This document shows, piece by piece, positions 47,568-56,530 of a DNA stretch of 64,000 nucleotides. Both the position numbers and the translations under genes were made by a program. This DNA is from Pseudoalteromonas sp. XMcav2-N (GTDB taxonomy: Bacteria; Pseudomonadota; Gammaproteobacteria; Enterobacterales; Alteromonadaceae). Location: contig NZ_JAMXSF010000014.1 of assembly GCF_024124545.1 (NCBI RefSeq), forward strand, positions 1 through 64,000, given 5' to 3'. A model generated the notes under the pieces. The model saw only the letters and a list, made by a program, of their open reading frames with translations. It had not been told where the DNA came from and ran no database searches. Position 1 is the stretch's first letter; each line of letters opens with the position of its first letter.

Positions 47568-48173
47568 ATGGCAGTAACCAGAGTCGTCGTTTTACATGGA
47601 TTGTATATGTCAGGATTTGTCATGCGCCCGCTGTGCGAGCGGCTGGAAAAGCTCGGCTTCGAGATCCTCAACCTCAGCTATAACACGCTGACGCCAGACA
47701 AACAGACTATCTTTGCGCAGATAGATGCCTTTGTGGCGGGCCATGATGCTGCGCTGGTTTGCCACTCAATGGGTGGACTGGTTGCCCGAGATTATCTCAC
47801 CCACCAGTCTGAGGCCAGCCAGGCTATCAGCAAAGTCATCACGCTGGGCACCCCGCACAAGGGCAGCTATATCGCCAAGCATATGCATGACCATGGTTTT
47901 GATATGGTGCTCAGAAACAGCGTGGAATACTTGCTCAGTCAGCAGCATAACTGGCCATTTAAAGCCAAGTTATACAGCATCGCCGGAGATCTGCCAATTG
48001 GCCTGATGCCGCTGCTGAAAAAAGGCAGTCGCTCAGATGGTACTGTGCTGTTGGATGAAACTAAGTTAAAAGGCATGGCCGAGCACAAAATCTTTCGTCT
48101 CAGCCATACCACCTTAATTTACTCTCGTACTGTACTCAACTACATCGTTGAGATACTGCAGCGATCTCAGTGA
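47568..48173 (+). CDS. Alpha/beta-hydrolase, lipase-like
   Basis: A 201-residue cytoplasmic hydrolase. It has VVLHGLYMSG (oxyanion region), the nucleophile elbow CHSMGG with S67, LGTPHKGS, and a late His (LSHTTLIYS) as the likely third triad member. It resembles the short PGAP1/LipA-like hydrolases; the substrate is unknown. ATG 47568 follows AGAGGTAAG. It overlaps the next convergent gene by 7 bp. Confidence 0.8.
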   Translation: MAVTRVVVLHGLYMSGFVMRPLCERLEKLGFEILNLSYNTLTPDKQTIFAQIDAFVAGHDAALVCHSMGGLVARDYLTHQSEASQAISKVITLGTPHKGSYIAKHMHDHGFDMVLRNSVEYLLSQQHNWPFKAKLYSIAGDLPIGLMPLLKKGSRSDGTVLLDETKLKGMAEHKIFRLSHTTLIYSRTVLNYIVEILQRSQ

Positions 48174-48376
48174 TCGCCATTTGCTGCAATTTTATAAGCC
48201 ACCAACGCAATGATCCCGACAATCAGGGGGATCGGCGCAGCAATATAGCCGAATGCGTCTGAATTCGCGTAACTCGCACCTGCCAGGTGGCCGACCAGAC
48301 CAACCACAAACGTCAGTAGTGCAATAACAACCACAGCAATTTCGGATTTATGTTGAGAAGGGGTTTTACCTTGCAT
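48167..48376 (-). CDS. Small two-helix membrane protein
   Basis: A 69-residue protein with two hydrophobic segments (about 12-32 and 42-62), the first with glycine-rich packing. Function unknown. I start it at ATG 48376 with AAGGAG 8 nt upstream; the frame is open to 48484, but the extra part looks non-coding. Stress-type small membrane proteins have this shape, without further support here. Confidence 0.6.
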   Translation of the reverse strand: MQGKTPSQHKSEIAVVVIALLTFVVGLVGHLAGASYANSDAFGYIAAPIPLIVGIIALVAYKIAANGDH

Positions 48377-48846
48377 GATACGCTCCTTGGGTGTTGCACC
48401 TGTATGCAGTGCTCTGACACGCCTAAAAAAACCTGAATGAATGGCACAGATGTGCGTTTCAGATAACCTCGGTTCAATCCACATCTTCTGCCTGTTGAGA
48501 TCATTATGCGCGCCTTAGCCGGGGAAATTTTGACCTGAATCAAATTCCCACAGCGGTGAAAAAGCAACCTATTTACTGCTTGAGATAGATCAACTTAGTG
48601 GTTGTTGTTATGGCCTCAAGTATCAAAGTGGCAAACTTTAAGCATCATTAAGTGCAGATTAAGCCGCTGTTGTATAAGCTTTTGTCCAACAGTGTGGCGC
48701 AGTCAGTACGGTGCTGTCTTCAATAATGTTGATGCCTGCAATCGACTTTTCCCATTTGGCATCTGCCGTCTTTTTAGTCACACTAAGAATCACTCAGACG
48801 CAACCTGTTTGCGTCTTCTTTTTTAACCGCAATACAGGAGTAAACT
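48377..48846 (+). other. Intergenic region and structured leader before dps
   Basis: 470 bp between divergent genes. Reading toward dps there are three hairpins: GCCGCTGTTG with CAACAGTGTGGC (48663-48699), GATGCC with GGCATC (48731-48763), and a terminator-type stem at 48796-48824. This could be a leader with an attenuator or a separate small RNA ending there. I found no convincing promoter by eye. Confidence 0.5.
48796..48824 (+). terminator. Rho-independent terminator inside the dps leader
   Basis: A perfect 8-bp stem AGACGCAA/TTGCGTCT with a 5-nt loop, followed by TCTTCTTTTTT. It ends 22 bp before the dps start codon and leaves the dps ribosome site (ACAGGAGT) free. Confidence 0.78.
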
Positions 48847-49314
48847 ATGAGCAACAGCATTGGATTAGACAGCCAGAAGAGTCAGGCGTTAGTAAGCAAC
48901 CTCAATACCCTGTTAAGTAGTTATCAGATCCAATATATGAACGCCCGCAGTGTTCACTGGAACATTAAAGGCCGAAATTTCTTTGAGCTGCACGTCAAGT
49001 TTGAAGAGATATACAATCAACTTTTGCTACAGGTAGATGAAATCGCGGAGCGTATTCTGACCATAGAAGGCACGCCGCTGCATGCTTTCAGTGATTATCT
49101 TGAGCACAGCCAGATCAACGAGGCCAAAGGGATCAGTGATGGCCAGGAAGCGGTGAAGTACCTGCTGGACGGGTTTACCACCCTGATAAAAATGCAGCGC
49201 GCCATTTTAGAACAAGCTGGCGATGCAAGCGATGAGGGTACGGCTGCAATGATGAGCGACTACATCAAAGAGCAAGAGAAACTGGTGTGGATGCTGAAAG
49301 CCTATTTAGCTTAA
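48847..49314 (+). CDS. dps: Dps-family DNA-protecting ferritin-like protein
   Basis: Stores iron and protects DNA from Fenton chemistry as a 12-mer; the ferroxidase site sits between subunits. The 155-residue protein keeps the site residues H37 (VHWNIKG), H49 (FFELHVKFEE), D64 and E68 (LLQVDEIAERI). There is no long basic N-terminal tail, so DNA binding may be weak. ATG 48847 has AGGAGT. A terminator lies in its leader (48796-48824), and the gene is 3.4 kb from the Fur-regulated RNA locus. Confidence 0.93.
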   Translation: MSNSIGLDSQKSQALVSNLNTLLSSYQIQYMNARSVHWNIKGRNFFELHVKFEEIYNQLLLQVDEIAERILTIEGTPLHAFSDYLEHSQINEAKGISDGQEAVKYLLDGFTTLIKMQRAILEQAGDASDEGTAAMMSDYIKEQEKLVWMLKAYLA

Positions 49315-49333
49315 CAGGCTCAAACAGTTTGCA

Positions 49334-49360
49334 AAATGGAGGGGCTGGGCCTCTCCATTT
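49334..49360. terminator. Bidirectional terminator between dps and the STAS-like gene
   Basis: AAATGGAG/CTCCATTT stem with an internal GGGC-type extension between the convergent stop codons (49314 and 49367). Confidence 0.65.
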
Positions 49361-49366
49361 ACTTTA

Positions 49367-49783
49367 TCATTCAATTATCGATGCACTCAGCCAGGGGGCA
49401 GCATCACGATAATGAGGGTGCTGAATCAGATAAGCATCCGCATCAAGATAAAACAGCACTTTCACAGGTTGCTCCTGCCACAACCGCGTCAGCAACTGAC
49501 GAGACAAAGCATTCACACCAATAAAATCGATTTCCTGATAACCACGTTGCGCCACTTCTGAGAAATAGCTTTGCAGTGCCTCCATACTGTCCGACGTTGC
49601 CAGCTCACACTGAGCCAGGTTGATCACAACCCGCTGCAGCGACCCCGCAGGAAAGGATGACACTTCAGTCACTGCCTGTTGCTCGAACGCCCGAACCCCT
49701 TCTCGGTTAAAAGCGCCGATCAGATTCACAAAAATCACTGGCGGGGCAATATTAATTTGCCATTTTCCATGTGCTGCAAACAT
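49367..49783 (-). CDS. STAS-like (anti-sigma factor antagonist fold) protein of unknown role
   Basis: A 138-residue cytoplasmic protein. The order of strands and helices (VIFVNLIGAFNREGVRAFEQ, RVVINLAQCELATSDSMEAL, EIDFIGVNALSRQL) resembles a STAS domain, but the usual phospho-serine loop DxSGL/DSSG is replaced by CELATSDS, so regulation may differ. This is a fold guess. ATG 49783 follows GGAGAGCAGGT. Confidence 0.55.
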   Translation of the reverse strand: MFAAHGKWQINIAPPVIFVNLIGAFNREGVRAFEQQAVTEVSSFPAGSLQRVVINLAQCELATSDSMEALQSYFSEVAQRGYQEIDFIGVNALSRQLLTRLWQEQPVKVLFYLDADAYLIQHPHYRDAAPWLSASIIE

Positions 49784-49833
49784 ACCTGCTCTCCAAGTCT
49801 ATTTTTCACATGATATGCCAGGTGGCTGACACA

Positions 49834-49855
49834 CAGACTGATCTGCATCAGTCTG
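49834..49855 (-). terminator. Hairpin after oligopeptidase B gene
   Basis: A perfect 9-bp stem CAGACTGAT/ATCAGTCTG with a 4-nt loop, 16 bp after the ptrB stop on the minus strand. Confidence 0.55.
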
Positions 49856-49870
49856 CTTCAAAACGCAGGA

Positions 49871-51928
49871 TTAGCGAGTCAGTAAGCCAATGAAAAAGGC
49901 CATTTCCAGCGCCTTTTCATGCAAGCTTTTAAAGCGACCCGATGCGCCACCATGCCCGGCATCCATATCGGTTTTAAACAACAACAAATTGTTATCCGTT
50001 TTCAATTCGCGCAACTTGGCCACCCATTTCATCGGCTCCCAGTATTGCACCTGAGAATCATGCAGTCCTGTTGTTACCAGAATATTAGGATAGTCAGCGG
50101 CGCGCAGGTTGTCATAGGGTGAATACGCTAAGATAGTACGGTAGTCCGCCTCATCGTTCGGATTCCCCCACTCATCATATTCGTTGGTCGTCAGCGGGAT
50201 GCTCTCGTCCAGCATAGTGGTTAGCACATCCAAAAAGGGCACATGACAACCAATCCCACGATATAACTCTGGTGCCTGATTCACCACGGCCCCCATCAGC
50301 AGACCGCCGGCACTACCACCAGAGGCAAACACTTTATCCGCAGCACCATATCCTTGCTCAACCAAAGCCCGGGTAACGTCTTCAAAGTCGTTAAAGCTAT
50401 TTTGCTTATGCGCTTTTTTACCTTGCTCGTACCAGTTACGGCCAAGCATCTCTGAACCTCGAATATGCGCAATGGCATACACAAAGCCGCGGTCCAGCAG
50501 GCTCAATGTGTTAGTCGAGAAATTCGGATCTATGGTGATGCCGTAAGCGCCATACCCATATTGCAGCAGCGGGTTAGTGCCATCTTTACTGAACTTATCT
50601 TTGCGATAAACCAGTGACACCGGTACCTCGACCCCATCACGTACAGGGATATGTAATCGCTCAGAAGCATAATAGTCAGGGTTAAAGTCACCCAGTACTT
50701 TCTGTTGTTTCTTCAGGGCCTTTTTACCCCCGACAAGTGCAAAGTCATAAACACTGCTAGGGGTTGTCAGGCTTGAGTAGTAGATCCTGACAGTTTCGGC
50801 CTCTGGCTCGGGGTTATAGCCCAACCCGGCAAAAAAGCAGGCATCGTCAAACTTAAGCTGATAACTATTACCCGCGTAATCATGCACAACAAAACGGATC
50901 TGGCCAAGCTCTCGCTCTGTCACCACATAGTGACTGTGGAACAGCTCCATGCCTTCAAGCAGCACGTGTTCACGATGCGCAATCAACTCTTCCCACAAGT
51001 CAGGGTTGGCCAGCGTCTCTTTGGTCGCACGTAACAGGCGGAAATTTTTGGCTTCCCGGTTAGAGACCAGGAAGTAATGCTCCCCCAGCTTATCAAGACC
51101 ATATTCATGACCTGTGGTTCGGGTCAGTAAGCGCTCAAACTGACCTTGTGGCTCATCGGCCGACAACGCCAGAATATCTGTGGTTTCCGTAGCGGCCAGA
51201 TGAATGTAGATCTCGCTTTCATCGCGACTCTTACCCAGACCCATATAAAACTGACGGTCCTGTTCTTCATACACCAGCTGGTCATCGCTTTGCGGTGTGC
51301 CTAATACATGGCGATAAACCTGATAGCCCAGCAGGGTTTGCAGGTCTTTACGTACATAGAATACGGTTTTATTGTCATTGGCCCAGACTACTTCCCCTTC
51401 GGTTTCAGTCAGTACGTCACTGCGCATCTCACCGCTTTGTAAGTCTTTAAAGCGCACGGTATAAATGCGCCGGCCGTCCGTATCTTCACTGTAAGCCAGC
51501 ACATTGTCATTTGGGCTAACGGCGATATCACCCAGTTCATAAAACTCGTAAGCCTTGGCGAGCGCATTGACATCCAGTAATAATTGCTTGTCAGTCATGG
51601 CTTCATCGCTGCCACGGTAATGACGTGAATATTCATCGTCGCCACTGACCTCACTCATATACCAAAAGCGCCCGTCTTTGACGGGCACCGTATTGTCGTC
51701 TTTTACAATGCGGCCTTTCATTTCTTCAAACAACTGGTCCTGCAATGCTTTGTGATCGCCCATCACTGCCTCACAGTAGGCATTTTCGGCATGCAAATGG
51801 TCCAATATCTGCTGGTCCTGACGATTATCGTCACGCATCCAGTAGTAGTTGTCTGTCCTTTGATCCTGGTGGTGGGTCATGGTGTGTGGCACTTTTTTAG
51901 CCACGGGCGGGGTCAGCGTTTTGGTCAC
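49871..51928 (-). CDS. ptrB: Oligopeptidase B
   Basis: A cytoplasmic serine peptidase of family S9A that cuts short peptides after Arg or Lys. The 685-residue protein has an N-terminal beta-propeller (about 70-400) that restricts access, then an alpha/beta-hydrolase domain with the nucleophile in GGSAGG near residue 538, an Asp near 623 (TGLHDSQVQYWEP) and His near 659 (GHGGASGRF). NEYDEWGNP is typical for oligopeptidase B. ATG 51928; monocistronic. Confidence 0.93.
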   Translation of the reverse strand: MTKTLTPPVAKKVPHTMTHHQDQRTDNYYWMRDDNRQDQQILDHLHAENAYCEAVMGDHKALQDQLFEEMKGRIVKDDNTVPVKDGRFWYMSEVSGDDEYSRHYRGSDEAMTDKQLLLDVNALAKAYEFYELGDIAVSPNDNVLAYSEDTDGRRIYTVRFKDLQSGEMRSDVLTETEGEVVWANDNKTVFYVRKDLQTLLGYQVYRHVLGTPQSDDQLVYEEQDRQFYMGLGKSRDESEIYIHLAATETTDILALSADEPQGQFERLLTRTTGHEYGLDKLGEHYFLVSNREAKNFRLLRATKETLANPDLWEELIAHREHVLLEGMELFHSHYVVTERELGQIRFVVHDYAGNSYQLKFDDACFFAGLGYNPEPEAETVRIYYSSLTTPSSVYDFALVGGKKALKKQQKVLGDFNPDYYASERLHIPVRDGVEVPVSLVYRKDKFSKDGTNPLLQYGYGAYGITIDPNFSTNTLSLLDRGFVYAIAHIRGSEMLGRNWYEQGKKAHKQNSFNDFEDVTRALVEQGYGAADKVFASGGSAGGLLMGAVVNQAPELYRGIGCHVPFLDVLTTMLDESIPLTTNEYDEWGNPNDEADYRTILAYSPYDNLRAADYPNILVTTGLHDSQVQYWEPMKWVAKLRELKTDNNLLLFKTDMDAGHGGASGRFKSLHEKALEMAFFIGLLTR

Positions 51929-52029
51929 TCACTTGTTCCTAATTTGTTAAAAACCATTGTGACCCTAACATAGCAAATAAACGCCTGAGATGTCATTTAA
52001 TTCACTTCGAGCCGCAAGATTCTAGCTGT

Positions 52030-52055
52030 AAAAAAAAGGCCAGCAAATGCTGGCC
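52030..52055 (-). terminator. Strong terminator of the RND efflux operon
   Basis: A GGCCAGC-aaat-GCTGGCC stem with an eight-base T run on the minus strand, 28 bp after the RND permease stop. Confidence 0.92.
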
Positions 52056-52083
52056 TCTGAACCGTCTGTCACAACGCGTGCAA

Positions 52084-55000
52084 TTAGCTCGGGCGCTTAT
52101 CCACGTTAAGGTTAAGCAATTGCTTTAGCCTGTTTAACATTAAAATGAAGACTTCTAAGATGAAAGCAAACACCTTAATCAGCAGGGCTCTTACATCAAC
52201 CAAAATGATATACAGGCAAGGAACCAGAATAAGTGTGATTAACGTTGCAAACAGCACTGCAAAGCCCAGAGATACCGCCATAGGAATAACAAACTTCGCT
52301 TGCAGGCTGGTCTCAAAGATAATCGGCACAACCCCCGCAAAGGTGGTGATTGAGGTCAAAGTGATCGCACGGAATCGCGCACAACCCGCTTCAACTACCG
52401 CATCTTTGAGTTTTACGCCTTCTTTGCGCACCTGATTCACATAATCCGTCATAACCAGCGAGTCATTGATAACCACACCCGCCGCGGCTATCAAACCATA
52501 GGTCGACATCATGCTCATATCCAAGCCAAAGAACCAATGTCCCCAAATAGCGCCGACCAGGCTGAACGGGATTACAGACATTATGATTAACGGCTGACCA
52601 TAGCTCTTAAGCGGGACTGCCAGCAAGATATATACAATGAACATACCGGCAATAAAGAACATCATCTGCTCATTAGCCTGTGCCTGATCTTCTTCAATAT
52701 CACCACCCAGTTCGGTCTTCACCTCAGGGAACTGCTCCATCAGTTTAGGCAGCAGATTTTTATCGATGTTTTCAACGACCTGGTTTGGCTCAATGACCTG
52801 TTCGTCAATATTGCCGTAGATATAGACCGTACGATAGCCATTTTCACGACGGATATAGCTCACCCCCGGGCGTTCAACAAATTCAACCACATCACCCAAC
52901 ATGACATCTTTGCCCTCAGGGGTTGTGATGACCGTGTGCTTCAGTGACGAGAAAGCCTCCCGGTCCAGTCGCGGATAACGTACCATGACCTTGATCTCTT
53001 CGCCGTCACGGATCACCCGCTGGGCTTCGCCACCATAGAAGCTCATGCCCACCTGGTTACCAATATCTGACAGGCTCAGTCCTAAATCATATGCAACCTG
53101 CTTCAATGCCAGCTGTACCTCTTTACTTTCGGGGTCAATACTGGAGCTCACATCAAACAAACCTTTTTCCTGCTGTAGCATCGCAATGAACTGACGGCCC
53201 GCAGCGTTGAGCATATCTATGTCCGGACCATACAGCAGATAACCGAACTCACCCTGTCCCTGACCTTCATCGTTCACATCATCAATGACGAGCAAAGACT
53301 TTACACCTGCGATAGAAGGCATTTTTTCGCGCCAGCGACGAGATAGTTCGAAGGCATCAAAGGGGCGGTCTTCTTCTTCGACCAGAACAGCCAGTACGTT
53401 ACCCTCGGTACGTCCTTCGTTCCACACCATGATGTCCTTGATCATACCCTGACCAAACTCTCGCTCCACCTCTTGTTCAACATCCAGCATCATTTTTTCG
53501 ATGGTGCTGAGCGCTTGCAATGTTTGCAAGTCAGACGCATTGTCGTTCAGCGTCAGTTTCACCATAGGGTAATCGTGTGGCACTTTAGGCATTTGAACAA
53601 AACGAACCTGATTAGAAGTGATCAGCGACACACTCAATACCAGCATACCGATAAACCCACACAACACGGTCCAGCGCCATTGCACACATTTTTCGACCAG
53701 GGTGCGATAAGGTCCATTAACGAATGCGAAGAAGCGTTTGTTAAATTTGGCACGCCAGCTACCTTCACGCATAGGCTTGAATTTAGTATGACCAATATGC
53801 GCAGGTAAGATCCATTTAGACTCGATCAGGCTGAATGCCAGACACAACATGACAACGATGGCGATAGACTTAAAGAATGCCGCTTCGGGTCCACTTGAGA
53901 GCACCATAGGCGCAAATACCGCCATGGTCGTCAATACACCAAAGGTGGCAGGTGTCGCAACACGCTTAGCCCCGATGACCACATTGTTCACGCCCGGCCC
54001 TTTACGTTCTATTTCCGTATAGGCCGCTTCCCCTATGACGATGGCGTCATCGACCACGATCCCCAGAACCATAATGAACGCAAACAGGGAGACGATATTC
54101 ATACTGATCCCAAACACTGGCATCATCATGATCGCACCCAGGAAACACACAGGCAGACCCACCATCACCCAAAACGCCAGTTTAAAGCGCAAGAAGATGG
54201 TCAGCATAATCGCAACCAGGATAGCCCCCTGGAACATGTTCTTTTTCATCATATCCAGACGCGCTTCAAGGTAGTAAGTCATATCAACAAAGGCAGTCAG
54301 TTCAACCCCTTCCGGTAAGGTCTTGTTCTTTGCTTCAATATAAGAGTGGATTGTATTGGCAATTGGCACCATGTTTTGATCATTGGTTGCCCTGACCGAC
54401 AGATACGCCGCATTGACACCGTTAAGCTTGAAGTAGAATTCGCCTTCAACAAACGCATCTTTGATCTCAGCTACATCCTGCAACAGCACTTTCGCGCCGT
54501 TTGCTCCTACCTTAACCGGAATACGGCGGAACTCATTGCCGCGGTATTTCTGGTTCTCAACCCGTACTGAGATCAGGCCAGCATTGGTGCGGATCTGACC
54601 TGCGGATACGTTGGTTGAGTAACGGCTAATTGCAGCCGCCACTTCTTGCATCGACATGTTGTAACGACGCAATGCATCCGGGTCGACTTCAATGGCGATT
54701 TCGTACTCAGGGGTATTGCGGTCAACCAGAGAAATATTAGACAACTGCAACAGTTCATCTTCAACTTCTTTAGCCAGCGGCTTGAGCTGCGTTAACGGCA
54801 GATCAGCAACCAGTGCCATCTGCACAACATCTTGCGTAAACTCAATTTGCTGTACTCGTATCGGTTCCATCGACGCCGGGAAGGTGGCAATACCATCGAC
54901 CCGCGAGCGCACTTTATCGGCCACATCGGCCAGCTCGGCGCTGGTGTCTATTTCCAGCTGAACGCTTCCTCCGTTACGGAACGAACGATAAACGGCCTTG

Positions 55001-55260
55001 TCTATCTCCGTCACGTCCTTAAGCGCTTCTTCGACTTTAATCAGGATACTCTCTTCGATTTCCTGTGGTGAAGCACCTGGGTAAGTTGCATTAACTGAGA
55101 TCAGATTCAGTTCAATGCTCGGAAACATTTGCCGCTGGATCGTAAAGTAACTGATGATCCCCATGATGAGGATAAAAGCCATCATCAGATTGGCAGCGAC
55201 CGAGTTATGTGCAAAATAGGCGATTAGCCCTGTTTGCCTGGGTGTGTGTTGTTCACTCAT
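52084..55260 (-). CDS. RND-family efflux pump inner-membrane permease
   Basis: A proton-driven exporter of 1058 residues with 12 membrane helices and two large periplasmic loops, the HAE1/AcrB layout. The start (TGLIAYFAHNSVAANLMMAFI), FPSIELNLISVNATYPGASP, the TM4 proton-relay Asp pair in GIVVDDAIVIGE, and the second-half repeat near 870-1040 are clear. It matches the VexK-like or multidrug/lipid-type branch found in marine bacteria; the substrate cannot be told. It starts 15 bp after the adaptor gene, with no outer-membrane channel gene here, so a TolC encoded elsewhere must complete the pump. Confidence 0.92.
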   Translation of the reverse strand: MSEQHTPRQTGLIAYFAHNSVAANLMMAFILIMGIISYFTIQRQMFPSIELNLISVNATYPGASPQEIEESILIKVEEALKDVTEIDKAVYRSFRNGGSVQLEIDTSAELADVADKVRSRVDGIATFPASMEPIRVQQIEFTQDVVQMALVADLPLTQLKPLAKEVEDELLQLSNISLVDRNTPEYEIAIEVDPDALRRYNMSMQEVAAAISRYSTNVSAGQIRTNAGLISVRVENQKYRGNEFRRIPVKVGANGAKVLLQDVAEIKDAFVEGEFYFKLNGVNAAYLSVRATNDQNMVPIANTIHSYIEAKNKTLPEGVELTAFVDMTYYLEARLDMMKKNMFQGAILVAIMLTIFLRFKLAFWVMVGLPVCFLGAIMMMPVFGISMNIVSLFAFIMVLGIVVDDAIVIGEAAYTEIERKGPGVNNVVIGAKRVATPATFGVLTTMAVFAPMVLSSGPEAAFFKSIAIVVMLCLAFSLIESKWILPAHIGHTKFKPMREGSWRAKFNKRFFAFVNGPYRTLVEKCVQWRWTVLCGFIGMLVLSVSLITSNQVRFVQMPKVPHDYPMVKLTLNDNASDLQTLQALSTIEKMMLDVEQEVEREFGQGMIKDIMVWNEGRTEGNVLAVLVEEEDRPFDAFELSRRWREKMPSIAGVKSLLVIDDVNDEGQGQGEFGYLLYGPDIDMLNAAGRQFIAMLQQEKGLFDVSSSIDPESKEVQLALKQVAYDLGLSLSDIGNQVGMSFYGGEAQRVIRDGEEIKVMVRYPRLDREAFSSLKHTVITTPEGKDVMLGDVVEFVERPGVSYIRRENGYRTVYIYGNIDEQVIEPNQVVENIDKNLLPKLMEQFPEVKTELGGDIEEDQAQANEQMMFFIAGMFIVYILLAVPLKSYGQPLIIMSVIPFSLVGAIWGHWFFGLDMSMMSTYGLIAAAGVVINDSLVMTDYVNQVRKEGVKLKDAVVEAGCARFRAITLTSITTFAGVVPIIFETSLQAKFVIPMAVSLGFAVLFATLITLILVPCLYIILVDVRALLIKVFAFILEVFILMLNRLKQLLNLNVDKRPS

Positions 55261-55275
55261 TGTCCGTCCCTGCCG

Positions 55276-56442
55276 TTATAGCTTTTCCAGGCTGGTGCCC
55301 TGTGTGTTTGACTGATCGGCCCCTGCCACTTTTACAGCCATACCGCGCTGTGGATATTCAGGTAAAGTCACGACCACTTTGTCACTGTTATTAAGCCCTT
55401 CTGCAACCAGGAAATATTCCCCTTCTTCACGGACAACTTGTACTTGTCTGGGTTCCAGTTCAGCATTGTCATTTAACAACCACACGGTTTGGTTATTCAC
55501 CAGCTCCTGAGGCAGTCGGTAAATCTGCTTGAGGGTTTTGCCCAGGAAGCTCACCTGAACATAAGTACCAAACTTCACTTTAGGCTGATCGCTGTTCAGA
55601 CCATATGGGTCGTCAATGCGAACTACCAGGTTGCTCATTCGAGTCTGGGTGTCTACCGTCCCCAAATCCCGGTCAATGTATGCTTCGCGAGAAAAGCCAC
55701 TCACCCCTTTGTTGAATATGGTCGCTTTTGTCCCGCTGACTGTTTCTGGCAAAAATACAGAGTCGAACCCGGCAATCGGGATCACCACTTCAGCTTGCTC
55801 AATGTTATTCAGCTGCGCCACAACGCTGCCTGTTGAAACAAACTGACCCAGACCTACGTCACGAGACACAATTAACCCATTGAATGGAGCGACAACGTCA
55901 CAATTGTCCAGGTCACGCTGTGCACGCATCAGCGCCGCTTTGGCCGATTTAACCGCGGCCTTCGCGCTCATTACCTGGGGCTTACGTAAAAACAGATCGG
56001 TATGCTTTTTGTTGGGGAAGCGTTTGGCTTCATCTGCCGCTACCTCAGCCTGTGCCTGCTCTTCGATCAACGCAGCCTGTGCACTGGCCAACTGGGCTTC
56101 CGCTTGCAGTACCGCGGCTTCGTAGTTGTCTTTCTCAATGCTAAGCAACACATCGCCCTTCGCTACTACGCCACCTGCCACAAAGCTGGGGTGCCAGTAA
56201 ACGACCTCTCCTGCTACCTGAACAGACAATTGCGTTGTTTCCAGCGGCATGACTTCGCCATAGCTTTGGATCAGCACCTGATGATCCTGTGCCTGAACCG
56301 ACTCAACCTGTACCACCGGGCGCGTATCTACGACCTGTTGTTCTTCTTCGCTTTTCGCCACCGCATTCACGGCTGCGAAACCTGCCCCCCCAAGGCCTAA
56401 CGCAACAAAGGGAAAGATCCATTTTAGTGCTTGTGCTTTCAT
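55276..56442 (-). CDS. RND efflux periplasmic adaptor (membrane fusion protein)
   Basis: Bridges the RND permease to a TolC channel. The 388-residue protein has one N-terminal membrane segment (about 8-28), a barrel-sandwich hybrid with two lipoyl-like halves (GEVVYWHPSFVAGGVVAKGD and PFNGLIVSRDVGLGQFVSTG), a long coiled-coil hairpin (about 100-165) and a beta-barrel. I use ATG 56442 with AGG 7 nt upstream; a GTG at 56472 is less likely. First gene of the two-gene efflux operon. Confidence 0.9.
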   Translation of the reverse strand: MKAQALKWIFPFVALGLGGAGFAAVNAVAKSEEEQQVVDTRPVVQVESVQAQDHQVLIQSYGEVMPLETTQLSVQVAGEVVYWHPSFVAGGVVAKGDVLLSIEKDNYEAAVLQAEAQLASAQAALIEEQAQAEVAADEAKRFPNKKHTDLFLRKPQVMSAKAAVKSAKAALMRAQRDLDNCDVVAPFNGLIVSRDVGLGQFVSTGSVVAQLNNIEQAEVVIPIAGFDSVFLPETVSGTKATIFNKGVSGFSREAYIDRDLGTVDTQTRMSNLVVRIDDPYGLNSDQPKVKFGTYVQVSFLGKTLKQIYRLPQELVNNQTVWLLNDNAELEPRQVQVVREEGEYFLVAEGLNNSDKVVVTLPEYPQRGMAVKVAGADQSNTQGTSLEKL

Positions 56443-56530
56443 GACTTTACCTATTGATATTTTCCTACCCACTATCTTACCAACATACTGACGTTCAATA
56501 ACGTGACATTTGTAAGAATCTGTTACTAAT

